Positions 7,818 through 17,353 of a DNA stretch of 64,000 bases are shown piece after piece. The first letter of the stretch is position 1; each line of letters begins with the position of its first letter. The position numbers and the translations under genes were made by a program. The stretch comes from Stenotrophomonas maltophilia (lineage in GTDB: Bacteria; Pseudomonadota; Gammaproteobacteria; Xanthomonadales; Xanthomonadaceae): NCBI RefSeq assembly GCF_002799155.1, contig NZ_NERD01000002.1, positions 3,472,001 through 3,536,000 on the forward strand. Reading direction: 5' to 3'. The notes beneath the pieces are model-generated. The model worked only from the letters and a program-made list of their open reading frames with translations. It did no database searches and was not told the origin of the DNA.

Positions 7818-8239
7818 TGATGCTCCCAAGAGTGGTTGCCGGCATCGTGCTGTGGGCCGGCGTGTGCAGCGCCAGCGTCGCCGCCGAGCGCGCGGCCGCA
7901 GGCATTGACTGCGCGCAGGCCACCGGTGGCTACGAGCGCGACATGTGCGATTCCGATCGCCTGGATGATGCCGACAGCGCATTGAACGCCGTCTACATCC
8001 AGGCGCGCGGCGAACTGAAGGCACAGGCCGCCGATGGCAGCTGCAGCCGCTGCGCGGCGGCCGAACAGCACCTGGTGAAGGCCCAGCGCATCTGGATAAC
8101 CCTGCGCGATGCAGACTGCGAGGCGGTCTACGCCTTCAATGCAGACGGCACCTCGCGCAACCCTGCGAAGATGCAGTGCCTGATCACCCAGACGCGCGAC
8201 CGTACGCGGCAGCTGCGCGAGTTCTACGAACTGCTTTGA
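7817..8239 (+). CDS. exported DUF1311/LprI-like small protein
   Basis: 140 residues with an N-terminal signal peptide ending near VCSASVAAE. The mature part has the LprI/DUF1311 character: C-x-G-YERDMCDSDRLDDADSALNAVY, several cysteines (CSRCAAAEQ, DADCEAV, KMQCL) likely to be disulfide-bonded, and a C-terminal helix TRDRTRQLREFYELL. Family members are periplasmic; some have been proposed as lysozyme inhibitors, but this role is not established here. The ATG at 7817 overlaps the aroQ stop by one base (a GTG sits 3 nt before), so it is translationally coupled to aroQ. Confidence 0.75.
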   Translation: MMLPRVVAGIVLWAGVCSASVAAERAAAGIDCAQATGGYERDMCDSDRLDDADSALNAVYIQARGELKAQAADGSCSRCAAAEQHLVKAQRIWITLRDADCEAVYAFNADGTSRNPAKMQCLITQTRDRTRQLREFYELL

Positions 8240-8293
8240 CCCGAGTGCAACCGCACTCCCCACCACACTGACATCACGAGCAAAGAGGCCACC

Positions 8294-8773
8294 ATGGATC
8301 TCCGCAAAATCAAGAAGCTGATCGACCTGCTGGAAGAGTCGAACCTGGCTGAAATCGAAATCAAGGAAGGCGAAGAGTCGGTGCGCCTGTCGCGCGCCCC
8401 GGTGGCCGGCTATGCCGCCCCGATTGCAGCCCCGGTGTACGCCGCTCCGGCCGCTCCGGCGCCGCAGGCGATGCCGATGCAGTCGCCGACCGAAGCCTCC
8501 ACCGGCGGCACCGCCAAGCCGGGCCCGGCGCTGCCGGAAGGCCACGTGCTGCGCTCGCCGATGGTCGGCACCTTCTACGCCTCGTCCGCCCCGGACAAGC
8601 CGGCCTTCGTCACCGTTGGCCAGCAGGTCAAGGAAGGCGAAACCCTGGCCATCATCGAAGCGATGAAGATGTTCAACCCGATCGAGGCCGACACGTCCGG
8701 CACCATCGTCGCCATCCTCGGCGAGAACGGCCAGCCGGTGGAATTCGACCAGCCGCTGTTCGTGATCGGCTGA
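8294..8773 (+). CDS. accB: acetyl-CoA carboxylase biotin carboxyl carrier protein
   Basis: 159 residues. The N-terminal helix is [20 protein letters not shown], followed by an Ala/Pro-rich flexible linker (about residues 45-80). The C-terminal biotinyl domain contains EAMKM, with the biotinylated Lys at residue 125, and the adjacent thumb region. BCCP carries CO2 between the biotin carboxylase and carboxyltransferase in the first step of fatty acid synthesis. accC follows 10 nt later in the same operon. Confidence 0.97.
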   Translation: MDLRKIKKLIDLLEESNLAEIEIKEGEESVRLSRAPVAGYAAPIAAPVYAAPAAPAPQAMPMQSPTEASTGGTAKPGPALPEGHVLRSPMVGTFYASSAPDKPAFVTVGQQVKEGETLAIIEAMKMFNPIEADTSGTIVAILGENGQPVEFDQPLFVIG

Positions 8774-8783
8774 GGGGCACGCC

Positions 8784-10151
8784 ATGCTCGACAAAGTCGT
8801 CATCGCCAACCGAGGGGAGATCGCGCTGCGCATCCTGCGTGCGTGCCACACCCTCGGCATCCGCACGGTGGCCGTGCACTCCACGGTCGATCGCAACCTC
8901 AAGCACGTGGCCATGGCCGACGAGTCGGTCTGCATCGGCCCCGCGCCGTCGCCGCAGAGCTACCTCAACATCCCGGCACTGATCGCTGCCGCGGAAGTCA
9001 CCGACGCCCAGGCCATCCACCCGGGCTATGGCTTCCTGTCGGAGAACGCCGACTTCGCCGAACGCGTGGAAGAGTCCGGCTTCATCTTCATCGGTCCCAA
9101 GGCCGACACCATCCGCATGATGGGTGACAAGGTCGAAGCCATCCGCGCGATGAAGGCCGCCGGCGTGCCGTGCGTGCCCGGCTCGGGCGGCCCGCTGGGC
9201 GAGGACATCGTCGCCAACACCAAGATCGCCCGTGAGATCGGTTACCCGGTCATCATCAAGGCGGCTGGCGGCGGCGGTGGCCGCGGCATGCGCGTGGTGC
9301 ACGCCGAAGCCTCACTGAAGACCTCGATCGAAACCACCAAGAGCGAGGCCAAGGCCGCGTTCGGCAATGGCGAGGTCTACATGGAGAAGTTCCTGGAGAA
9401 TCCGCGCCACGTGGAAATCCAGGTGCTGGCCGACGGCCAGGGCAACGCCATCCACCTGGGCGAGCGCGACTGCTCGATGCAACGCCGCCACCAGAAGGTG
9501 GTGGAAGAAGCACCGGCACCGGGCATCAGCGCCGAGCAGCGCGAGCAGATCGGCAAGGTGTGCGTGGAAGCCTGCATCCGCATCGGCTATCGCGGCGCTG
9601 GCACGTTCGAATTCCTCTACGAGGACGGCCGCTTCTACTTCATCGAAATGAACACCCGCATCCAGGTGGAGCATCCGGTTACCGAAATGGTCACCGGCAT
9701 CGACCTGGTGGCCGAGCAGCTGAAGATCGCCGCCGGCCAGAAGCTGTCGATCAAGCAGAGCGACGTGGTGCTGACCGGCCATGCCATCGAATGCCGCATC
9801 AATGCCGAAGACGCCGAGACCTTCGTGCCGAGCCCGGGCACCATCACCGGCTTCCATCCGCCCGGTGGCCCCGGCGTGCGCGTGGATACCCACATCTACA
9901 GTGGCTACCGCGTGCCGTCGAACTACGACTCGATGATCGGCAAGCTGATCGTGCACGGCCCGGACCGCGAAACCGCCATCGCCCGCATGCGCGTGGCACT
10001 GAGCGAAATGGTGGTCGATGGCATCAAGACCAACGTCGCCCTGCAGCAGCGGATCATGCGCGACAAGGGCTTCCAGGCCGGTGGCCAGAACATCCACTAC
10101 CTGGAAAAGCGCCTCGCCGAGCGCAAGAACAAGCCGATCGCACTGACCTGA
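8784..10151 (+). CDS. accC: acetyl-CoA carboxylase biotin carboxylase subunit
   Basis: 455 residues of the ATP-grasp biotin carboxylase type. The N-terminus is [20 protein letters not shown], followed by the preATP-grasp motif [15 protein letters not shown], the glycine-rich ATP lid [15 protein letters not shown], the [17 protein letters not shown] segment, and the catalytic [13 protein letters not shown]. It carboxylates the biotin of AccB using ATP and bicarbonate. A strong terminator follows 23 nt after the stop, closing the aroQ-accC operon. Confidence 0.97.
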   Translation: MLDKVVIANRGEIALRILRACHTLGIRTVAVHSTVDRNLKHVAMADESVCIGPAPSPQSYLNIPALIAAAEVTDAQAIHPGYGFLSENADFAERVEESGFIFIGPKADTIRMMGDKVEAIRAMKAAGVPCVPGSGGPLGEDIVANTKIAREIGYPVIIKAAGGGGGRGMRVVHAEASLKTSIETTKSEAKAAFGNGEVYMEKFLENPRHVEIQVLADGQGNAIHLGERDCSMQRRHQKVVEEAPAPGISAEQREQIGKVCVEACIRIGYRGAGTFEFLYEDGRFYFIEMNTRIQVEHPVTEMVTGIDLVAEQLKIAAGQKLSIKQSDVVLTGHAIECRINAEDAETFVPSPGTITGFHPPGGPGVRVDTHIYSGYRVPSNYDSMIGKLIVHGPDRETAIARMRVALSEMVVDGIKTNVALQQRIMRDKGFQAGGQNIHYLEKRLAERKNKPIALT

Positions 10152-10174
10152 TCGGCGGCAGGTGCTGGACATGG

Positions 10175-10207
10175 AAAGGGCGGGGATCTCCCCGCCCTTT
10201 TCTGTTT
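10175..10207 (+). terminator. Rho-independent terminator after accC
   Basis: Perfect 11-bp GC-rich stem (AAAGGGCGGGG paired with CCCCGCCCTTT) with an ATCT loop, followed by TTTTCTGTTT. Confidence 0.9.
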
Positions 10208-10215
10208 CCCTTCCT

Positions 10216-10242
10216 GTAGCGCCGGGCATGGCCCGGCTCTAC
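10216..10242. repeat. SMAG-type REP hairpin
   Basis: GTAG head, 7-bp arms GCCGGGC/GCCCGGC around ATG, and a CTAC tail. It lies between the accC terminator and the convergent small gene at 10253. Confidence 0.75.
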
Positions 10243-10252
10243 ACTGGCCGGC

Positions 10253-10627
10253 TCAGCGCGCGTCCGCCGCCGTCGCCGGGATCTGCGAATTGGCCAGCGG
10301 CCGCACGCCATTGGGCGAGGTCGGATCGACGATCACCATGGTTTCGGTGGAACCATCGGGCCACACCACCTGGAAGGTGCTGCCGGCTGGCAGTGAAGTG
10401 AACGGCATGCCACTCTGCGCGCGATAGACCGCAGCGACCTGGCTGGCACCGGCGCGACGCACGTCTTCCTGCGCCTTCACCGTGGTCAGTTCGACCTTCG
10501 ACAGATGCCGGTAGCGATCCTCGTAGGTATCGATCATCAACAGGCCAACCGCGCCGGCCGAGTAGGCCACGAACAGCGCCACCCAGAACCAGAACTTGGC
10601 CCCGTGCAGGAATCGGCGGTAGTTCAT
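10253..10627 (-). CDS. single-pass membrane protein of unknown function, 124 aa
   Basis: One N-terminal transmembrane segment at about residues 10-32 (FWFWVALFVAYSAGAVGLLM), then about 90 extracytoplasmic residues including QSGMPFTSLPAGSTFQVVW and PDGSTETMVIVDPTSPNG. I recognise no family. The ATG at 10627 was chosen because it precedes the membrane segment; it overlaps the stop of the upstream gene (ATGA), so the two are translationally coupled and probably act together at the membrane. Confidence 0.7.
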   Translation of the reverse strand: MNYRRFLHGAKFWFWVALFVAYSAGAVGLLMIDTYEDRYRHLSKVELTTVKAQEDVRRAGASQVAAVYRAQSGMPFTSLPAGSTFQVVWPDGSTETMVIVDPTSPNGVRPLANSQIPATAADAR

Positions 10628-11595
10628 TGCTCGTTCCTCTTTCCAACCAATCGCTTGATCCATTCCTTCATTTTCCCAGCACCTTGCCGCGATACCGCAG
10701 CGTCATACACGAAATCCCGGAAATCCTGCGCCCCATCCTGCGAACAGATCCCTCCGTTCGCACAAAAATTGTTGACCAGCACGCTGTCCGCTCCACAAGC
10801 TAGACCGAGTTCACAGGCCGCAAGCCGCCATGCAAGTTCACTGAGCTGCTCGCCGGCCACCAGCCCGTCAAGCGCGCGGTCACCGGCAGCACGCACGCCC
10901 ATGCCCGGCGCGATGGCCATGTAGGCCTCCGGGTCGCGCGAGGTGCGCACGCGCTCGACCAGGTCGCGGCGGTACTCGGCACTGTCGTGCAGCGGCTCAC
11001 CTTCGGCGAACAGCGCTGCTTCCGCAGCCAGGTTGCCCTGCGCGGCCGCTTTGCGGCGTTCGGACAGCACCAGCGCCGCGCCCAGCTTGTCGCCCGGCAC
11101 GAATCCGCCGCAGCGCTGCGCCACGCGCTCGCGCGCCTCGACCATCGCCGGCGCCGCAGTCAGGCCCAACCCACTCAGTACGTTGTTGTCCAGGCGGTAG
11201 CCGCCCGGATCGAGTGCGTACTGCGCGCAATAGTCATAGACGCGGCTGAGCATCCAGCGCGCCTCGTGATTACCGTTGTCGGCCTGTGTGCGCAGGCGCT
11301 GGGCGTAGGCATACAGGTCGCTGGCGTCTTCGATGTCGGCGCGCAGGTCCAGCGGCAGGCCCGACGGCAGCGTGTTGCCCCGCTCGAAGGCCGCCAGCCG
11401 TCGCGCCAGTGCTTCGGGCACCACCGGCAGCGGCGCTCCGCTGTCACGGCTGGCCACCGCCAGTGGCAGGTCCGGCGACGCCGACGGCGATGCCCCGCCC
11501 GCTGCGTGGCCGCTGGCCCGATACCCGGCCACGCCCAGCACGGCCACCGCCGGCAGCACGAGCAACCAGGTTTTCAGGGTCGGAGCGAAGGCCAT
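10624..11595 (-). CDS. membrane-anchored protein of unknown function, 323 aa
   Basis: The N-terminal anchor ([20 protein letters not shown]) is followed by an extracytoplasmic, mostly helical domain. Sel1-like character appears in [21 protein letters not shown] and [19 protein letters not shown]. Cysteines occur in [15 protein letters not shown] and [14 protein letters not shown] and may form disulfides. No confident family. I chose the ATG at 11595 at the head of the anchor; a GTG 27 nt upstream is possible. The upstream neighbour prmA is divergent, 164 nt away, and the downstream gene overlaps by 4 nt. Confidence 0.65.
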   Translation of the reverse strand: MAFAPTLKTWLLVLPAVAVLGVAGYRASGHAAGGASPSASPDLPLAVASRDSGAPLPVVPEALARRLAAFERGNTLPSGLPLDLRADIEDASDLYAYAQRLRTQADNGNHEARWMLSRVYDYCAQYALDPGGYRLDNNVLSGLGLTAAPAMVEARERVAQRCGGFVPGDKLGAALVLSERRKAAAQGNLAAEAALFAEGEPLHDSAEYRRDLVERVRTSRDPEAYMAIAPGMGVRAAGDRALDGLVAGEQLSELAWRLAACELGLACGADSVLVNNFCANGGICSQDGAQDFRDFVYDAAVSRQGAGKMKEWIKRLVGKRNEQ

Positions 11596-11759
11596 CGGCG
11601 GCGGTGAGCGTTCACGGCGCACAGGAAAGCACCGAGTTTAGCAAGGCCCGGCAGGCCTGTCTGAACTGCGCCCGTTCATCTCAAGGCGGCATCTCAGGCG
11701 ATACGGAGACGCCCCGATGGTCTAGCATGGCCCCCTTTCCCGCGATTGCCCCCACCGCC

Positions 11760-12680
11760 ATGCCGTTCCTGGAACTGACCCTGCGCTGCACCGAAGCCAC
11801 CCAGCCCCGCTATGAAAATGCGCTGGAGGACGTCGGCGCACTGGCCGTCACCCTGCTCGATGCCGAAGCCGACACCAGCAACGAACAGGCCATCCTCGAA
11901 CCGGGCGTGGGTGAAACGCCGCTGTGGGACACCCTGGTGCTGAGCGCGCTGTTCCCCGCCGACAGCAACGCGCTGTTGCTGCTGGCCGCACTGGAATCCT
12001 TCGACCCGGAACTGGACTGGAGCAATGGCAGCTTCCGCGCGGTCGAAGACGAAGACTGGGAACGCGCCTGGCTGGACCAGTTCCAGCCGATGGATTTCGG
12101 CAGCCGCACCTGGATCGTGCCGTGGAACCATGAACTGCCGGACGCTGCACAGGCCGCCGATGCCGCCGTGGTGCGGCTGGACCCGGGCCTGGCGTTCGGC
12201 TCGGGCACCCACCCGACCACCGCCCTGTGCCTGCGCTGGCTGGACCAGCTGGCCGTGGACGGCCAGCTGCAGGGCCAGCGCGTGCTCGACTTCGGCTGCG
12301 GCTCGGGCATCCTCGCACTGGCCGCGCTGAAGCTGGGCGCTGCCGAAGCGATCGGCGTGGACAACGATCCGCAGGCGCTGGTCGCCACCGCCGACAATGC
12401 CGAGCGCAATGGCGAGCAGGCCCGCATGCATGTGTACCTGCCGCAGGACGAACCGGTCGCCACCTACCCGGTCGTGGTCGCCAACATCCTTGCTTCGGCG
12501 CTGGATGCACTGGCCGAGCTGCTGGCCGCACGCGTCGCCGCTGGCGGTCGCATTGCCCTGTCGGGCATCCTGCATGGCCAGGAAGGCGAACTGCTGCAGC
12601 GCTATGCCGCGTGGTTCGACGATCTGCAGGCCACCCAGGATGGCGACTGGATGCGCATCACCGGCGTGCGCCGCGCCTGA
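11760..12680 (+). CDS. prmA: ribosomal protein L11 methyltransferase
   Basis: 306 residues, close to the usual length. The N-terminal L11-binding domain ([20 protein letters not shown]) leads to a linker with [14 protein letters not shown], the family motif [18 protein letters not shown], the SAM site [20 protein letters not shown] and the catalytic-site strand [10 protein letters not shown]. It trimethylates ribosomal protein L11 at several amino groups. First gene of a prmA-DUF3426-fis group. Confidence 0.96.
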   Translation: MPFLELTLRCTEATQPRYENALEDVGALAVTLLDAEADTSNEQAILEPGVGETPLWDTLVLSALFPADSNALLLLAALESFDPELDWSNGSFRAVEDEDWERAWLDQFQPMDFGSRTWIVPWNHELPDAAQAADAAVVRLDPGLAFGSGTHPTTALCLRWLDQLAVDGQLQGQRVLDFGCGSGILALAALKLGAAEAIGVDNDPQALVATADNAERNGEQARMHVYLPQDEPVATYPVVVANILASALDALAELLAARVAAGGRIALSGILHGQEGELLQRYAAWFDDLQATQDGDWMRITGVRRA

Positions 12681-12722
12681 TCATGATTGAATGACCGCTG
12701 GATCCGAGCCCGCGCCCTGAAC

Positions 12723-13881
<1,159 letters not shown>

Positions 13882-13891
13882 GCGCGCGTGG

Positions 13892-13943
13892 GTAGTGCCG
13901 GCCGCTGGCCGGCACTACCGGTAGATCCACGCCATGCGTGGAT
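13892..13943. repeat. SMAG-type REP dimer
   Basis: Two consecutive GTAG-headed hairpins. Unit 1 (13892-13918) has GTAGTGCCGGCC/GGCCGGCACTAC arms; unit 2 (13921-13943) has ATCCACGC/GCGTGGAT arms around CAT. They sit between the convergent ends of fis and the lipid operon and may act as an mRNA 3-prime barrier. Confidence 0.85.
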
Positions 13944-13958
13944 GCCGCCCCGGCAGAA

Positions 13959-14954
13959 TCAGCCGCCTCCGCCTGCCTTCCAGTAATACCGCACCACGTG
14001 GAAGAACACCGGGGCGGCGAAGCACACCGAGTCCAGCCGGTCGAGCATGCCACCATGGCCCTCGATCATGTGGCCCCAGTCCTTGATGCCGCGGTCGCGC
14101 TTGATCGCCGACATCACCAGGCCGCCCCAGAATCCCATCAGGTTGATCAGCAGCGACAGGCCGAACGCCTGCAGCGGCGTGAACGGGGTGATCCACCACA
14201 GCGCCGCGCCCAGCGCACTGGCACTCAGCACGCCGCCCACGAAGCCCTCCACGGTCTTCGACGGCGACAGCTTCGGCGCAATCAGGTGCCTGCCCAGCAA
14301 CTTGCCCCAGATGTACTGCAGCACGTCCGAGGACTGCACCACGATCACCAGGAAGGCGAACAGCAGCACGTTGCGCGACGGGTCATGGCCGGGCACGTGC
14401 AGGTTCAGCAGCAGCGGCACGTGCGAGATGCAGAACACGCAGATCATCAGCCCCCACTGCACCTTCGCCGTGCGCTCCAGGTAGTGCGTGGTGTCGCCAC
14501 CGATGGTCGACAGGATCGGCAGGAACAGGAACGCGTACACCGGGATCAGAAGCGTGTACATGCCGTACCAGTCGATCCACACCAGGTAGTACTGCCAGGG
14601 CAGCACGATGTAGAACGCGGCCAGCAACGCGTAGTAGTCCCCTGAGCGTGTCGGTGCCAGGGTGATGAACTCGCGCAGCGCGAACAGCGAGATGATCGCG
14701 AACAGCACGATCACGCCGGCACGGCCGAAGAACAGCGCCAGCCCGACCACGATCGCCATCACCCACCAGGCACGGATGCGTGAAACCAGGTTGGCGATCA
14801 CCGCACTGGGCCGACCGCGCTGGCGCCAGCGCAGGGTCTCGGCCACCAGCGTGGCCAGCACCAGCACCGCACCGACACCGGCAAACAGCAGGCCGGTCTG
14901 CTGGCCTACGCTCTGCGTTGCCAGATCGCCAGATACATCCAACACGAAACTCAT
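13959..14954 (-). CDS. CDP-diacylglycerol synthase-like (YnbB-type) cytidylyltransferase
   Basis: 331 residues with about eight membrane helices. The CdsA signature is complete near the C-terminus: SAIKRDRGIKDWG, then GHGGMLDRLDS with the metal-binding aspartates. CdsA enzymes condense CTP with phosphatidate to give CDP-diacylglycerol. This gene is last in a six-gene minus-strand operon containing an acyltransferase, a PAP2/dual-specificity phosphatase fusion, a hydrolase/methyltransferase fusion and a CDP-alcohol transferase, so it looks like a dedicated paralogue and not the housekeeping cdsA. The ATG at 14954 overlaps the upstream acyltransferase stop (ATGA). E. coli YnbB is the closest parallel I know. 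Confidence 0.88.
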   Translation of the reverse strand: MSFVLDVSGDLATQSVGQQTGLLFAGVGAVLVLATLVAETLRWRQRGRPSAVIANLVSRIRAWWVMAIVVGLALFFGRAGVIVLFAIISLFALREFITLAPTRSGDYYALLAAFYIVLPWQYYLVWIDWYGMYTLLIPVYAFLFLPILSTIGGDTTHYLERTAKVQWGLMICVFCISHVPLLLNLHVPGHDPSRNVLLFAFLVIVVQSSDVLQYIWGKLLGRHLIAPKLSPSKTVEGFVGGVLSASALGAALWWITPFTPLQAFGLSLLINLMGFWGGLVMSAIKRDRGIKDWGHMIEGHGGMLDRLDSVCFAAPVFFHVVRYYWKAGGGG

Positions 14955-15580
14955 GCACGCCCCCCGTTCGGCGCCAGGTCCAGCAGCGCCTGCCGGCTGC
15001 GGGCCAGGAAGGCCGCCTTGTCCTCGTCGGCCTGCAGCCGCAGCGGCGTCCCGAACGTGGCCGTGCACAGCAGCGGCAGCGGCAGGAACCGCCCCTTGGG
15101 CATCACCCGCTTCAGGTTGTCGATCCACACCGGCACGAACTCCAGCTCCGGCCGTTGCCGCGCCAGATGGTAGATGCCGCTCTTGAACGGCAACAGCGGC
15201 TCATCGCCCACATTGCGGGTACCTTCCGGAAACAGGATCAGCGAGCAGTCTTCGTCCACCGCGTCACGCAGCACCTGCAGCGGGTCCTGCCGGCGCTGGC
15301 CGGCCTCGCGTTCAACCAGCACGCCGTTGAACACCGCGTCGATCAGGTAGCGGCGCAGGCCATCGCGCTGCCAGTATTCGGCCGCAGCCACCGGGCGCAC
15401 CTGGCGCCGCAGTGCTGGTGGCATCGACGACCAGATCAGCACGAAGTCACCATGGCTGGCATGGTTGCCGTAATACACGCGTCGTTCGCTGGACGGCGCG
15501 CAGCCGATCCACAGCGCGCGGGCGCCGGTCACCACATGGATCGCGCCACTGCAGGCGCTGGCAATCAGCTCGGCGAACAT
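14951..15580 (-). CDS. 1-acyl-glycerophosphate acyltransferase-like (PlsC family)
   Basis: 209 residues with the acyltransferase motif I NHASHGD (NHx4D) at about residues 39-45 and motif III FPEGTR at about 119-124, followed by FVPVWIDNL. Enzymes of this class acylate lysophosphatidate or other lyso-lipids at the inner membrane. A strong GGGAGG ribosome site precedes the ATG. It is 13 nt behind the small membrane protein gene and overlaps the cytidylyltransferase gene. By position it would make the phosphatidate or modified lipid used by its operon partners. Confidence 0.88.
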   Translation of the reverse strand: MFAELIASACSGAIHVVTGARALWIGCAPSSERRVYYGNHASHGDFVLIWSSMPPALRRQVRPVAAAEYWQRDGLRRYLIDAVFNGVLVEREAGQRRQDPLQVLRDAVDEDCSLILFPEGTRNVGDEPLLPFKSGIYHLARQRPELEFVPVWIDNLKRVMPKGRFLPLPLLCTATFGTPLRLQADEDKAAFLARSRQALLDLAPNGGRA

Positions 15581-15593
15581 TGGTCCCTCCCGT

Positions 15594-16031
15594 TCACGTC
15601 TGCGGCCACAACACGGCCAGCACCAGCAGTGCGAACTGCACTGTGGTCAGCAGGTATTGGCGCAGCAGCAGGCGGCGCATGCCGGCCCAGCGCGCGTCCC
15701 AGCCGCGCAGCGGCGCATCGGGCGCCGCGCGACGCAGGCCACTGTCGTGCAGCAGCTGATCGGTGCGGCGCGCAGCGGCTTCGCCGTCCAGGCCCTCATC
15801 GCGCAGCAGCTGCAGCAGGCTGGCATCCAGCCCGACCCGCCATGCCTGGCAGGCCTGTGCGATACCCACGGCAACACTGATCAGCAACAGGCCGGCAGCG
15901 ATCATCGCCAGGCCCGGCTCGATGCCGAGCAGCAGCAACGCCACCAGCAACAGGCCCAGCGACAGCAGCGCCGGCCAACGCCCCTGCCGCAACAGCAACT
16001 GCATGGTCGCCAGATCGGGGGCCATGCTCAT
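15594..16031 (-). CDS. small membrane protein in the lipid operon, 145 aa
   Basis: Two adjacent hydrophobic segments at about residues 20-55 (WPALLSLGLLLVALLLLG and AMIAAGLLLISVAVGIAQ), a charged helical middle (LLQLLRDEGLDGEAAARRTDQ) and a C-terminal hydrophobic stretch (YLLTTVQFALLVLAVLW). No family recognised. The ATG at 16031 overlaps the phosphatase gene stop (ATGA), which shows coupling to the operon. Possibly a scaffold or transport partner, but this is inference. Confidence 0.65.
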   Translation of the reverse strand: MSMAPDLATMQLLLRQGRWPALLSLGLLLVALLLLGIEPGLAMIAAGLLLISVAVGIAQACQAWRVGLDASLLQLLRDEGLDGEAAARRTDQLLHDSGLRRAAPDAPLRGWDARWAGMRRLLLRQYLLTTVQFALLVLAVLWPQT

Positions 16032-17353
16032 GCGCGCGCTCCTGCAGCAGTGATGGCCTTCAGGTGCGCTGCGCCCAACACGATGCCGGGGCGTGCACCA
16101 CGCACGATCGCCACCGCCGCGTCCGCGTCGGCCACACGACCACTGCGCAGCAGCCAGGTCGCCACACTGGCGGCGCTGCGCGAATAGCCCAGCGCGCAAC
16201 AGACCAACAGTGGCCCCTGCATGCGCAGGCGCTCGATGGCCTCGGCCGCCGCGCGCAGCTGTTCCGGCGTGGGCACCACCAGGTCCAGCATCGGCACGCT
16301 GGCATACGCCGCGCCCGATGCACGACAGGACAGTTCAGCACAGGTATCGACCACGCCGACCAAGGGTGTTGGCAACGCAGCACAGGGAATGCGCCCCAGC
16401 CACACGCCATCCATCACCGGCACCGGCTGCGGCGCACGTCGCGTCCACAGCCGCGAATTGATCCAGGCCGCGCCCAGGTACGGCGCCAGCAACCAGCGCG
16501 CCGCCATGGTCAGCCGCCCATCGGCGCGCTTCTGGAACACCGCCGTGCCCAGCCCGGCATAGGCCAGCGCCACCAGCAGCAGCGACACCACCGGCCACAG
16601 CAGCCACAACGCCACACTCCGCAGCAGGATCACCGGCACCATCAGCACAGCGGCCCCCAGCAGGTACAACCCCGCCAGGCGCCAGCGCCCGGCATCACGT
16701 GTCGTGCGCCATGCACGCAGCGGTGGCGTGCCCTGCTCCGGCCACAGCCAGACGCACAGCCAGCCGGCCAGCAGGCCGGTCGGGATATCGATGAAGTGAT
16801 GCTGGAACGTGGTCAGTACCGAAACGCCGATCAGCAGCGCCCACCCATGCAGCACCCAGCGCCACGCACCGTGCAGGTATTGCGCGAACTTCACCCACAG
16901 CACGATCAGCAGCACGATGTGCAGCGACGGCGCCTGGTTGAACGGCTTGTCGAAGCCCAGCAGCACGTCGAACAGCCAGCCAAACACACCGCCAATCTCC
17001 GGCCGCTGGAAGCTGAAGCGCAGCGGCCACAGCAGGAAACAACTCACGGCGATCAGCTGTGCACTGAACAGCCGCAGCGCGTGCCGGTCCAGTTCGAGGC
17101 GCTGCCGGCACAGGAAGAACGAGACCGCGTAGAACAGGTCGATCGACCAGTACGGCACGATCGTCCACGGCACGAACGGGATATGCGCCTCCCACGCGAA
17201 CGCCATCACCGGCAGCGTAGCGTGGCGGCCGGCCATCCAGTTGGCGAAGCCATAGCTGGCGAAGAAGAACGGGCCCAGCAGGGCCAGCCACAACAGGGCG
17301 CGCCGCCAGGGGCGCCCCTCTGCGGCCAGCGGGGATGCGGCGAGCGTCGCCAT
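16028..17353 (-). CDS. PAP2-superfamily / dual-specificity phosphatase fusion (YnbD-like)
   Basis: About 441 residues. The N-terminal half is an integral membrane PAP2 domain with five or six helices; FNQAPSLHIVLLIVLW and HHFIDIPTGLLAGW supply the conserved histidines of phosphatase motifs 2 and 3, in the PAP2_3/Aur1-like style. The C-terminal ~140 residues form a cytoplasmic protein-tyrosine/dual-specificity phosphatase with VCCALGYSRSA (Cx5R). E. coli YnbD has the same fusion. It could dephosphorylate a phosphoglycerol- or phosphoinositol-type lipid head group, but the substrate is not known. Start is the ATG overlapping the upstream TGA by one base (a GTG lies 3 nt before). Confidence 0.82.
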   Translation of the reverse strand: MATLAASPLAAEGRPWRRALLWLALLGPFFFASYGFANWMAGRHATLPVMAFAWEAHIPFVPWTIVPYWSIDLFYAVSFFLCRQRLELDRHALRLFSAQLIAVSCFLLWPLRFSFQRPEIGGVFGWLFDVLLGFDKPFNQAPSLHIVLLIVLWVKFAQYLHGAWRWVLHGWALLIGVSVLTTFQHHFIDIPTGLLAGWLCVWLWPEQGTPPLRAWRTTRDAGRWRLAGLYLLGAAVLMVPVILLRSVALWLLWPVVSLLLVALAYAGLGTAVFQKRADGRLTMAARWLLAPYLGAAWINSRLWTRRAPQPVPVMDGVWLGRIPCAALPTPLVGVVDTCAELSCRASGAAYASVPMLDLVVPTPEQLRAAAEAIERLRMQGPLLVCCALGYSRSAASVATWLLRSGRVADADAAVAIVRGARPGIVLGAAHLKAITAAGARA

